Shown here piece by piece: positions 1 through 11,643 of a stretch of DNA of 64,000 nt. Positions within the stretch are counted from its first letter, which is position 1; each line of letters starts with the position of its first letter. Made by a program: the position numbers and the translations under genes. Location: assembly GCA_905250125.1 (NCBI GenBank), contig CAJNOL010000233.1, forward strand, positions 99,513 to 163,512, in the 5' to 3' direction. This DNA comes from Rotaria sordida (taxonomy: Eukaryota > Rotifera > Eurotatoria > Philodinida > Philodinidae). The notes under the pieces were generated by a model. It did not search any database and was not told where the DNA came from. It saw nothing but the letters and a program-made list of their open reading frames with translations.

Positions 1-1344
1 ATTCCATGTGTTCCTTAGATTACTTATCTTTTCATTAATGGTATGTTGTTTATTATTATGTTTTATTAAGAATCTAGGATTTCTTAAGCTTCTCATGAGT
101 TTAGAATTCATGAAATTCGGACAGTGCTGTTCTTCAGAGCGGCGAAGGCATAATAAACTACAATATGTGTGTATGAGATTGGCGAAATTTCTTCAAAATG
201 GATCTGAACACGATTGTAGGTCTAAACGAGTATGATCGCGCTTAGTACGCTATTTTTCATGTACATTCACATCCATTTATCAAAGGTTTTGCAAATCGCA
301 GCCAATAGCCATTGTAAAATGAAGTGCGTCTGCATGCTGCTGAAAAGTTATTTTAACCGCTTTTGAATGCATCTATTTTGCGCTTGATGTTTATATGAGC
401 AGAAACGAAAATAGTATTCAAACAGTGCCCATTGGACACTGAGAACAATCTCACGCGATAAACAACTTGTCGTGCTTATCAACCTAATAAATTTTCCAGA
501 TGTATCACAATCTCATCAATAATTCTAAGAAACGGCCAGTTTTCGAAGAATTAATAATATCCATTTATTCAGAAAATTAACAAGAATATTTATATAAAAG
601 TACAAAGGAGCGAGAAAAAGGACGATCATACCTTGGCTTGTTCCCATCTGCGTAGTCCGATGTAACTGAGAGAAAAAAGATGATGTTATGTCCTTTGTTT
701 TTAACTTGTAAATACCACACTGTGAAAAAAAGTCAAAGGGTAAAAAGAGAAACAGCAAGAAAAGAAACAAAGATGAATAACAGAAAGAAAGAGGAACACA
801 TCATATCTCATATATGTTTTAGGTATAGCGAATGAATATCTTATTGATTTGCTTATAATGTCAGAAATGTTATAGACAGTCACGAGTAAAGTAGCAGAAC
901 ATATGAGAAAAATTCTCATAAGCTTTTTTCTACTTAGAATATACCAGAATTAATAACGTTAGTTATGTATCAAGAGTACAATTAAGATCGCTTTTTATTT
1001 GGAATCGAAAACAGCTTATTTTTTGTGTAGAAGTCAAAAGTGAGTCTATTGCGGTATCTGTTTATCTGTGAACTTTTATCTTGATGGATAAAAATTCAAA
1101 GCTTATTTCTCATTAGAAAAAACCTGGCGCATTTAATTAAGAATGATGTAGATAACTTAATTTGTTTATTATCATCACTTATTATAACAATCTATCTATT
1201 TAATATACATAAAAAATGAACAATGTTTGGAAAGTCTTGAAAACATTTGGTTTGTAATTTGTGGATTTACAACTTTTGGACTTGACTGATTTACAGTTTA
1301 CACAAGTAAAAGATGTGTTTTTCACACTTATGTATCTCATCTAG
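1..1344. other. Non-coding stretch, no gene recognised
   Basis: No open frame here resembles a known protein and no exon chain could be built upstream of the kelch fragment. The DNA is AT-rich. The bases just before 1345 form a plausible splice acceptor (a short pyrimidine-containing tract ending in CTAG), so part of this stretch could be intron of the kelch gene. Confidence 0.5.
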
Positions 1345-1604
1345 GATGGATCACTACAGGAAGTATCAATATTACACGAAAATATCATACAGCATCGGCA
1401 TTAACAAAAGGAAAAGTATTGATTACTGGTGGATACAATAGTACTGAATTATATGATCCATTAACAGAAATCTGGACACTTACTAGTACCATGATTACTA
1501 CACGAGAATTTCATACTGTATCGACACTTACAAGTGGAACAGTGTTAGTTGTTGGTGGTGATCGTAATGGTGTTGTTTATTCCAACAGTGCAGAACTGTA
1601 TTGA
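1345..1604 (+). CDS. Kelch-repeat protein, 3' fragment (two blades)
   Basis: The frame encodes about 86 residues forming two consecutive kelch blades. The first runs WITTGSINITRKYHTASA, then KGKVLITGGYN, then STELYDP. The second runs IWTLTSTMITTREFHTVS, then SGTVLVVGGDRNG, then SNSAELY and a TGA stop. The double-Gly strand, the W-start and the SAELY ending are the standard blade marks of large kelch/galactose-oxidase-like beta-propellers. A full propeller needs five to seven blades, so this is either the last exon of a longer gene behind an acceptor at 1341-1344 or a broken remnant. No upstream exon with further blades was found in the 1.3 kb available. Kelch arrays of this style are, as far as I recall, abundant in bdelloid rotifers. 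Function is unknown. Confidence 0.6.
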
Positions 1605-2424
1605 TCGACATTAGCAGGACAATATTTTCTTCTGTAAATTAAAACATTAAATTTAAACTTCGTATTAAAACTATTTTATCCGTGAACGTTTCTATAAGAC
1701 AGCCATTAAAAATATCTTGGACTAAGTATGTATTAAATAGACGTATTCACTTATGTAATAAAAACAAGTTCAAACAATAATTCTTAACTGATGTTTTTAA
1801 GCAATTGACATCAGTGATATGAACTCATAAGATGTGTACATGGGCTTTATAGCACAAATAATAATATGCAGAGATTAATTGTTGACGTCTTTTCTGAGGG
1901 ATATATATATATAGAAATATCCATAACTACTTTCGACCTTACTTAAGAATCTTATCACATGATTTATACTTTTGTATGGTTTTTATGATCCGAATAAGAT
2001 ACATTATCTAGAAGGGTGTGAGTGTGGATGCGGATATCCAGGTAAATTACACCTGCACCCACACCCGTAGATGGTATTCGAGGTTCTTACGACTAAGAAA
2101 TGAAATCGAATGACATAATTCTAAATTCACTCTCAATCGAACAATCATCAAAACTCAAAAGCCATTGTATGACTATACATTGACACGACATAAAAGAGAC
2201 ATTCTCAACCTAAAAAAATATCAATACTATCTTTTTAAAGACACCCGGTAGGTAGTGATTTCTCTAAATTAAATAGTCATGTCTTCAAGTTTATTCGAAA
2301 AGTTATAAAATAGCAAGAAAATTAGGAAATTATGCTTCACACATGTGCTAGATTAAATATGATATTGAATGTTTTTGCATGTGATACAAAGATAAATAAG
2401 AAATGTCTATATATGAGAAATGAT
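1605..2424. other. Intergenic stretch with a small inverted TGTGGG-like patch
   Basis: No gene seen. At about 2015-2075 a G/T-rich patch (GGGTGTGAGTGTGGATGCGG) is followed after a short spacer by its approximate inverse (CACCTGCACCCACACCC). The rest is AT-rich with no recognisable structure. Confidence 0.5.
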
Positions 2425-2730
2425 TCATGCACTACGTTTTCCATCGACTCCTTGTACTGATGCTGGGCCATTGCCATCACGCCGTCGTCTACTGCAACTT
2501 GTCGAGCCGTCACACGTATAACCGTCTGGACAACACAAAGAATTCACATCCCGATCGCTGCAGCAATGGTAACCTGTCTGACAACAATAGCCAGGCTTTA
2601 TATCATTGCAGCAGACGGTACTAGGTTCATTGCAATAACGTCCACTGGTGCACCTAGTTGATTCGGTGATTGTAATAATGCCAATAGTCAAGATGAAAGC
2701 AACAAAAAATAAAGTATGTGTTGTTACCAT
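2425..2730 (-). CDS. Small secreted granulin-like cysteine-rich protein
   Basis: The 101-residue frame starts at the ATG at 2730-2728. The longer upstream ATG at 2844 was not chosen because the inner one places a clean signal peptide at the N terminus: MVTTHTLFFVAFILTIGIIT, followed by a probable cleavage near TEST/R. The mature part has a granulin/epithelin-type pattern of Cys pairs: C-x5-C, then STVCCND, GYCCQTGYHCCSD, NSLCCPDGYTCDG and a last STSC. This matches one granulin module of about 50 residues. The C terminus is a basic tail (SRRRRDG) ending GKRSA, which could be a processing site. Animal progranulins usually carry several modules, so a single-module secreted form is inferred. No intron is needed. 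It lies about 110 bp from the arm of a long inverted repeat. Confidence 0.75.
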   Translation of the reverse strand: MVTTHTLFFVAFILTIGIITITESTRCTSGRYCNEPSTVCCNDIKPGYCCQTGYHCCSDRDVNSLCCPDGYTCDGSTSCSRRRRDGNGPASVQGVDGKRSA

Positions 2731-2840
2731 GTTAGTAGTTGCTTCTTGTTTGTTGTAATGAATTTGTGAGTAGCAGAAGTTTATTTGCTTCTTTCTTTTA
2801 TAGACAACCTCTCCTACACTCAGCGAATATTTCGTTTTTG

Positions 2841-4832
2841 TCACAAACTACGACGTTTTTTTTTCCCTTTTTTGTTTATATTACGACTATTTTATAAAAA
2901 ACAGTGAACGAATATAACAGGAGAAAAAAGAAGTACAGAAACGAAAAAAAGTTATACAACACCTACTATTGACATAAATTGATAAAAATATCATGGATGA
3001 ATAAAAAAAAGTGATGAAAAAAAAGGAAGAAATGATCCATACATACCTTTCACACTTGAAATATTATTCGGTCGATTTTGATTAGAATGAAACTAGTACA
3101 ATATTTTCAACGCACTTTTCTTCAATGCTAGTATACCTTGTTTTGTCTGATACAAGATTGAACCGAAAAAACAATTAGCAAAATGGATCTTTTTTCCTGA
3201 GTTTTTCAGTATGAAATGCATGTTAAAGGTACTTCCTATTGTAGATAAACGTTAAAAAAAGTTTTTGTTCACTCATTGTACATCTAAAGAGTTGAGTGCT
3301 TGTCTGCAACTCATTTTGATATATTTCGAGTTTTCATCATTAAACAGAATGGCAATCAAGTTTTTCCTAGCAGATTGATTATAGTTAAAGCGCAAGCGTT
3401 AGTAGAAAATATAATAAAAACTAGTGTCACATCTTCAAAACGAGACAAAATATTATTAGAACTTCGACTATAATTGACCTACTCAAAGACACAATTAATT
3501 TTCTAGTCAAACCAGTCTTTTTTCATTAAATTCTATCGAGAAATAAAAATTTCTAAAATCAATTTTTTTTCTAAGTCCCATTCGCTGTGATACCGCAGTT
3601 CTCTGTATTCCCATCAAAACCATCCATTTTACATTAGACTTCTTTTTAGGTCGACATTTCAACTTTGTATAAAAATTCCCAGCGAAAAACTTTCAATGAA
3701 ACTAGTTTATTCTGGAAGTTTCAAATTTTATGAGCATTCCTTCTAACGAAGATAAATGGTAGAAATCTTCTATGTGTGAAAGTCACACAAAAAATAAGCT
3801 ATTTTTTATGATCGATTTTTAGCATGAAAAAGCTAAATAATCTGAAATTGTTACAATAAGAAGATTTTTTCGGCCTTTCTCTATAATGGTTATATTCAAA
3901 AAAATCTTTATCTATATAAAGATCTTGAGCCAAAAAAAATTCAAAAACTATTTTCATGATGAATTTGTTGTAAAATCTTCTGTTATGCTGCAAAACACAC
4001 TATGACTTGGATATATCAGGAGTGAAGGCTTAAAAATGAAAATCATTTAATATTTTTTATTGATTAGTGAAGGCCAGCGAATCCATATTCTCTTAAACCA
4101 GAGATGTCTCGACACGGTAAGATAATAACATCGATACTGGAAAATGGCTGTTTTTGAAAAGATCTGTTTCAGAAAACTCGTGATTGTCAATGATTTGTCG
4201 ATTGTAATCAGCTTTTCCTACCCTCGCTTTTATGTCTATTGCGACTATAATACGTTCCATCTAAGTAACTTGGAAAGTAGTTCAGTTTCCAAAATGCTAA
4301 TAGAAAACATGAAATCGTTGACAAGCAAGCTTTTAGACATCTGAAGATGTTGCATATGTCAAACTGAATTATACACAAACACTAGAATCTTTCAATGTCA
4401 CATAAATGAATAAAACTTTTTAACGTTTATTGACAGTTCGAGACACTTTTAACAGATATTTCGTACTGGAAAATTCAGAAAGAAGGTTCATTTTACTAAT
4501 TGTTTTTCAGTTCAATCTTGTATCAGTAAAAAGAACAAGGTATATTAGCATTGAAGAAAAGTTCGTTGAAAATATTGTACTAGTTTCATTCTAATCAAAA
4601 TCGACCGAATAATATTTCAAGTGTGAAAGGTAAGTATGGATCATTTCTTCCTTTTTTTCATCGCTTTTTTTTATTCATTCATGCTATTTTTATCAATTTA
4701 TGTCAATAGTAGGTGTTGTATAACTTTTTTTCGTTTCTGTACTTCTTTTCTCTCCTGTTATATTCGTTCACTGTTTTTTTAAAAATAGTCATGATATAAA
4801 CAAAAAGAAAAAACCGTCGTAATTTGTGAAAA
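2841..4832. repeat. 2-kb fold-back element (long inverted repeat)
   Basis: The sequence at about 2841-3292 recurs in inverted orientation at about 4388-4832. Example: ATTGTACTAGTTTCATTCTA near 4577 is the reverse complement of the left-arm sequence near 3085. The match is strong in the outer 300 bp and decays inward, with small indels. The middle of about 1.1 kb has no convincing coding content. The arms carry no recognisable transposase. It could be a non-autonomous DNA transposon with long terminal inverted repeats or an inverted duplication. No clear target-site duplication was identified. Confidence 0.8.
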
Positions 4833-7800
4833 AAAGGAAGTGTCAGCTCATAATGGAGCATGTATATTGCTTATATTCGTCAAATAATAATAAAAATAGT
4901 AATAAGACAATAGTAACAGAAAAAACTTTTATATTTATTTTCAATCAATTATGACAGAAAAACGAAATTAACCAATATTTCGACCAATATAATCTTTAAA
5001 CGGTCATCGTCAGCGTTTTACACATACATCAAAGACTGAAAACCATTTTGTTTTAACACCTACCCTCACCCTTGCTTCTGATTGGAACGATTCTATGGCA
5101 TTACAAACCGCACGTAGTCGTCCTAGTTTCGATTCTGTATTTCTGCTTTCATCTTGATTATCTCTGCAGTAGAAGAATATTCCACACGTACTGTACGTAA
5201 CCAATTGAATTAAAATAAAAAAGCAAATAACATGACAAACACCAGAGGATTTTCGCGAGGACACAACATTGTTTTGTTTATCTTTATATCGAAAATATTC
5301 TTCCGAAGAAAGCGGAAAAAACCGAATTGTCAATGTAATTGTAGCGAAAAAGAGAGAGAATTGAATTTCAGGCAAAAAATGATCTTACTTTTCGATTGAA
5401 AATCATTGTGGTAATCAACAATTAAATCGAATTCTCGTTCTTCGCTCTGTGAAAACTTAGTAGCAGTTGAGTCTTTTTCTAGAAAAAAAACAATTCGTTC
5501 TCTCCCATGAAACATATTTCAATACATCCACAGACATACTAAGACAATAAAGAGAATTGTAACTCGTGCCCGCCAAACGTTGTTTGTCACAAAAAGTATT
5601 ATGTGAACTGCAGTTCCAGAGACCAAAAACGAACCGATCCGAAACGAACCAAAGCGGTTCGGTTCGAGTCAATCCAAACCGAACTCGAACCACTTCTTGA
5701 AAAATGATGTCGAACCGAACTGATTTTTGAAATTCGAGTGAATATAAATAAATGTAGAAGAAAAATAATTGATTCATCTATCTTTTATTTTGTAAAACTG
5801 TCGTTCTATCAGGAGTGATCAAATAACGTGGGACAGTTTGTTTCACATACTTACATTTAATCTCAGTGTAATGTTCCATTTTCACTTTTTAACGATTACA
5901 TTTATTCTGTTCATGACGATCGGTCACTTATATGTGACATAATTTTTCAATTCATTACTCTCATTTTCCTTCATTATTTTGTGCTGCATAGAACAGACGG
6001 CCGGTCGTCTAATTATCTACAACATATCATTCAGTAATAAATAGTTGCTCATTCTCATTGCTTCTCATTTCTATCTTGAAATTATTTAATATTCGCTTTC
6101 CTATAAACTATTCAATTCTACTTATTATTCTAATGGTGGCGACTAATTCTTTAATATTTCATTCATCATTCCAAATTTCATCATTACAGTCTAACTCGAA
6201 TTTATCTTCAAATTATACTTCGGATTTCATCAAATTACTATTAAAAATCATAATAAGAATTATAAAGTTATTCCAAAGAAACGTAAACGTGTTTCAGCCG
6301 CATACTGGAAGACCATGCTACTGAACTGCTTTTGGTAGTTCAAGTTGAATTGTTAAATATACATTAGGTCACTGATTGTTAGATACAATCGCAATGCACA
6401 ATTGTAGTACAATTTCAAAGCTTTTTTATTATGAGTAGACGATGTCTGAGTTAAGTCGAACCAAACCCAAACTGGTTTTTGAAAATGCACCCGAACCAAA
6501 CCGAACTAGTAAAAGTCGGTTCAATTCGATCTCTATTCTATATTTCAGATAATGAACTAACGTGTAGTCGATCTTGCGTTGATAATAAATGTATCTAATT
6601 AAATAGATATGCAGAAGGAAGAAGTTTATGAGATATGTTTTGATATAAAAATATCCATCATACACAAGGTTACCTAGTTATGACATTTATAGATGCAAAT
6701 CCTTATTTTTTTCTTGTGTTTCGATCCGTTATTCTAGAAATGACGTTATTAACAGTCTGAATAAACTAAACACAAGCATTATAGATTTCAAATATTTATT
6801 GCATAAAAGATAACAATTGCAAATAACTCTGAAAATTCATTTATAATAGGCAATCACTTACATTACTTCAAATCGCACAAACTTATTTTAACTCATGAAA
6901 ATTATCCTGAATCAAAAAAACTCAGAAAAATCACTTAAGCTCATTTTAATTCAGAAAACTTTCGTAAACTCATTTCAAATCACAATAATCACAAACTTAT
7001 TTGAACTCAGAAAATCAAAAATCAGTTGTTTTCATATAGTTTATCTCACATCAGAGTACATGAAATATTATTGAATACAATCCATAAAAAAAATGCTTCA
7101 AGAGTTTGTCGATTAGTATTCATGTAAGAAAAAAGCTTGTTACCGCAGCTTCCTTTGGAGCTGAAATATGGAACTCACATATATCCTTAAATCTTAATAT
7201 TCTAATACATCATATGTAAACTGAAAAAATTTCGTGTACACTGTAGTTGTTTTCATTAATAATCAATGACAAGAGCAAGACTTTGTTATTTATTTCTAGA
7301 TTTAAAACAGAAAATTGTTTTTTTTTGTTTGAAAGCGCTCTATTTTTATTTTGCATTGTTGCTATTCGCTCATTATCATTTATTTTTTTTAATTTTAAAT
7401 CGTTTTTCGAAATTCAACATTCTTATTATTATAATCATTGAATTAATTGACACATAAATCTGTTTTACATATTCATAACATCTACAGAAGATCTTACGCA
7501 GTATTATATATATTAATCATCTCGCAAATAATGATATTGATCATCTTTCAAAATTATAACTTGATCAATTTTTTCAGAAAAACTAGAAAGTCTGACGCCT
7601 GTTATTCTTAATTACTAAGGTCTGTAAGGGGAGGGGAAGCTGCAAAAACTTGAGCTTAAAACTTACACTCACTATTTTCTTCGAAAATATATGCGAGTTC
7701 CACAAAAAATAAACATTGTGATTGACAATTAAATCAATTTTTTTTTGTTTTCGTATTTAAAAATGTGCATTAGGAAGATTAGAATGAAATCTTAGTCTAA

Positions 7801-8509
7801 TTGAAGTATAAGATTAAAAATTTAATTTTAACTTTTTTCTTGCTTTCAACAAGATTTCATTATAAATGATTCAAATAATGTATAAATATTATTTCTTAAA
7901 AATATTCTAACTTATGTAAATGTATATTTTTATTATTATTAATACGAAATACTATGAATCATGTTAAGAAAAATAATAAATTCTTACGAATGTCTATAAA
8001 AAAATTTAATCCAGAATTTTATATTACATATTTTCTCTGTTATAATAAATGCGTAGTTAGAAAGATAAAATTAGAACTAATCTCTGTCAAAAAAGTACAA
8101 GAAAAAAATATAAAACAGATCTTTTTCTTTCATTATTATTGAATTATTTCAAAATAATCAAGTTTTTTCTAGTTAATTATGAATTTGTTTTTCATTAATT
8201 CAAATGTAATTAATTATAAACAAAGAATTATCTATTATTATATATGAATATAGAACATCCTTGGAATTCGAGTTCATAGACCAAAAAAAAAAAAGATCTG
8301 GAATTTTCTGCACTATAATAATGGAAGTTTCTTAGTCAAATAAAACATTGTCTTCATACGTAAACAAATCAAAAAAGAAAATCAATACTTTTCCTACATA
8401 ATAAAGCTGATTTCAAAATCTTAATTCATAATCTATGAATAATAATGCTCGGTAAGGTTAATATTATTATTCAGTGTGAATTCCTAGACTGAAAAATTTA
8501 ATTGAAATT
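4833..8509. other. Gene-poor stretch with two GGTTCG-type degenerate patches
   Basis: No gene supported. Open frames at 5010-5375 and 5457-5777 (minus) look like chance frames. Two short patches rich in the word GGTTCG/CGAACC lie at about 5635-5730 and 6445-6535. Both contain the word on both strands, for example AAAGCGGTTCGGTTCGAGTC. The rest is AT-rich intergenic DNA. Confidence 0.5.
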
Positions 8510-9200
8510 GACTTGTTAAGACCCTACCCTCAAAAATCGATCTTAAGCCAAGTATATTCAAATCTCATGGAATTTTTAGCATATGTTGGAATTATAATGG
8601 AGAGCCTATGATAAAATGTTCAGCTCTATACCATAATGTTTTCTAGAAATATTCAATAAACAAGAGTCAAAAGAAGTTCATTTGGCAACAGGAAATTCTC
8701 TTTGACTCTTCATTCTGTATACTTAATTTTGTTTTTGTAAATTCTTACTTTTTAAGAGGTGACAAATGTAGTGTCTCAACAAACTCTCAAAAAAATCGTG
8801 CTCTAATTATAAAAGTACTCTTTTATATAATAGTAAGAAATTGTCATGCCTTGGATCTCGACAAGCTGCTTCGAGAATTCTGTGATGCGCGATTAAAAAA
8901 GTGTAAACAGAGAAAAAAACAAAAAAAAATTGCTACTTTTTCTAAAAATAGAATATTTTTCACGCAGGTGATGGCAGAAATCATCAATAAATTTTCGAAA
9001 AAAAAACCGAGGTACGAAATAAAAAATCATGTCGTTTATGAAAGATCAGACACTGAGCTATTTTCTCATGCATTTATCTTAATGTCGATAATTCTGACAC
9101 AAAAAATTGACTTTTTATTCATTTCTAGAAGAAACATGTCAAGTTCAAAAAGAATTATACAGTGATAGCCCGAAGCAAACAACATTGGAAGTTGTCTCGT
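8510..9200 (+). repeat. Diverged dispersed repeat, copy 1
   Basis: Blocks here recur in the same order and orientation at about 14900-15400, inside an FMR1 intron. Examples are ATATTCAAATCTCATGGAAT versus ACATTCGAATCGCATGAAAT, and TCTATACCATAATGTTTT versus CCTATATCATAACGTTTT. Later blocks around CTTCGAGAAT and CGATAATTCT also match. The copies are old, with many substitutions and indels. The 104-residue frame inside it is not conserved in the other copy and is not called as a gene. Confidence 0.65.
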
Positions 9201-11319
9201 TTTTTTTCTTCGGAAAGGAAGAATATCTTCCTTCTAACAGAATGTAAAAAAAAAAAACTTTCAGCTCCGCTGGAAAACACCAAAAAATTTTCCACAATAT
9301 ACTAATGAATGTTTTTGAACTCGTTCTTATTTTTCTTGCCTGTCAATCACGATTCTTGTAAACTAAGTGTAGCTTTTGCTTTACATCAACAAGACTATTT
9401 TCTTTTGTACTATACTGTTTTATTTTTTAATTTTTAACAAAAGAAAAGTACATCAAATAACTATAACAAATTTGAAATCTATTTTCATGAAAAACAAGAC
9501 ATATGTTTTACTATAATCCGTTTTTCTCGTTATCACCACTTGAAATCGATAATGATTGATCAATTATTAACGCCATTTTTTTTTGTGGAAACTCTAAAAT
9601 CAACTACAACTTGATTTACTCATATGGATCAATGAACGCATCTTACTATTAAATATTATCACTTCCTTGATATTGATATGCAATTCATACATTATTAGAA
9701 AACGATATTATTTGTTTATGACATAGAACACAATTATAACTATTAACTGTCGTCTGATAGAAGTCAAGTAATAACGTATAAGTGTTTATATATATGCATC
9801 ACGTGACATTTGTTTTGAAGATTAGGTGAAAATCTGTTTTCTTTTCTGTTCAAAATAACTTGTTTGAATATCAAGATATCTTTAAATATCTTGTCAGATG
9901 AATATATCAATGTTTGAACATTTAATAATCTTATCCCATTTGATCTATTAAAAATATAGATACAACTGAGATTTTGTGAATCTATTATTATTTTGAAGAT
10001 AATGATAAAAAAAAAAACAATCGCAAGATGTTTATTTATAAAACATATAACTATAATGAAAACTAATGTACTTGTCAAGGGTCGAAATCAGACGATATCA
10101 TCTATTGGTTTTCGCAATTTTAGTTGTGCATGGCTTTAGAATTTGCACGTGACATCTTATCATTACATAGCATAATACTTCATTATCGGATATATTTTTA
10201 ATAGATTACGAAGAGCCAAAGTCAGCTTCGTTTCTAGTAGAAATAATCAAGATAAACAGAGGATTGGTCCATTTGTTATCGCTTGCTATTTTATAATGCA
10301 AAGAATACGAATCCCACACATAATTCAAATATTTTTGTCCATCCTGTTTTTTTTTTTTTGCTTACATTGTGAGATCATTTCAAATAGAATAAAAGAAATT
10401 ATGAAAATGTTTTGTTTGAAATATTCTTATGAATATTGTTTAATGATTGATTATAAAAAAGAAAAGACAATATTTTGTTACATCAGGTTTTTTATGTGAT
10501 AGGGTCTATATTTATTGTTTATTTATATGAGAATAGTTGAGTAAAGTAAAAGAGTGTATCTCTATATCAAAATAGTTCATTTGAAATCTTTTTACAAAAA
10601 TATTTAAGTAAATTTCAATCAATATAGATTAGTATTTAATCATTAATGAATAATGAAAATGAATTCGCTGAAAATTATCGAGTGAGCAAATACATATTAT
10701 TAGAGATCTTCTTCATAAAAACTTTCTTTTTTGTTATTTAATTAAATTTAAGAAGTCACGGTCAATCTAAAAGATTGAATTTATAAGTAACAATGATGAA
10801 TCTGTCGTCTAATCATTGATATGAAACCATTATTAGAGTTCTTTTTTTTTATGTGATAATATAGAATAGTCTCAACATGACTTGTAAAGTGCTTGTTAAA
10901 TATTCTATCATTTACTTAAAGTAGCAACAACAACCGTTAATTATTTAACTGTGAAGAAAAAATGTTCTAAAAAAAGTCAACCAATCACAATGACATTCTA
11001 GAATTCTGAAGATTTAAATGACGTTAAAACTAAAGAAATAATAAAGTGTCAACAGATGAGAATTAAATTTTTTATATTGTGAAATAACCTTTTTTTCTGT
11101 CTGTTAAACTTCATAAACATATTGTTTTTTAACATGATAATGATTATTCTTTGATCTCGAACTACTGTTATTAATGAATAACAAAGAGAAAACAGACATC
11201 GTTTTTAAGAAAAAAAAAACAATTTATTATATTTGAATATTATAAAATTGAACAAAAATAAAATAAAAATCTAAACATGGAAATATTGTATATAAGCCAT
11301 ACTGGAAGATACACTATTT
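9201..11319. other. Intergenic stretch, nothing recognised
   Basis: AT-rich DNA with A/T homopolymers. No conserved frame, exon chain, tRNA-like fold or clear inverted repeat was seen. Confidence 0.45.
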
Positions 11320-11329
11320 TTTATTTATT
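11320..11329 (-). terminator. Overlapping AATAAA poly(A) signals of the small 11.4-kb gene
   Basis: On the minus strand the sequence reads AATAAATAAA about 30 nt after the stop codon at 11356-11358, the normal distance for a cleavage/polyadenylation signal. Confidence 0.55.
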
Positions 11330-11355
11330 ATTAATAAGAATTTTTGATAAAATCC

Positions 11356-11643
11356 TCAGCATCTTTTACCATGATCATTTGATGATCGATTATATGAATC
11401 AGTAGTATTTGTTACATGCGATGAGGAAGTATTGCGTGAGGTTGATGAATCTGTTGGACTCGTAAAATTATTTTTATTATCCATATTTTGATTATTTGAT
11501 GTTGATGATCCATCTTGATGATTAGCAGTATTGCTATCATCATCCATTTCTAGAAATATTATGTAGACTATTAAAATAAAAAAGAACATTTCGCATAATA
11601 TCTTACTTTTATATGTACGTGGATCACCACCGTTTGAACTCAT
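11356..11643 (-). CDS. Small two-exon Ser/Asn/Asp-rich protein, unknown
   Basis: Exons 11607-11643 and 11356-11549 are joined across a 57-bp intron (GTAAGAT donor, TTTCTAG acceptor), giving a continuous frame of 76 residues. It begins MSSNGGDPRTYKKMDDDS and ends SSNDHGKRC. The body is low-complexity (Ser, Thr, Asn, Asp) with no membrane segment or Cys pattern, so it is probably disordered. A tandem AATAAA lies just downstream, which supports a real transcript. No homologue is recognised and no function is proposed. The clean intron and poly(A) signal are the main evidence against a chance frame. Confidence 0.55.
   Translation of the reverse strand: MSSNGGDPRTYKSKILCEMFFFILIVYIIFLEMDDDSNTANHQDGSSTSNNQNMDNKNNFTSPTDSSTSRNTSSSHVTNTTDSYNRSSNDHGKRC

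Noticed and set aside
5010..5777. Two minus-strand open frames of 121 and 106 codons
   Set aside because: No domain, signal or splice support. The composition looks like chance translation of AT-rich DNA, and the second frame runs through the GGTTCG patch.
8851..9165. 104-codon plus-strand open frame
   Set aside because: It lies in a dispersed repeat and is not preserved in the copy at 14.9-15.4 kb.
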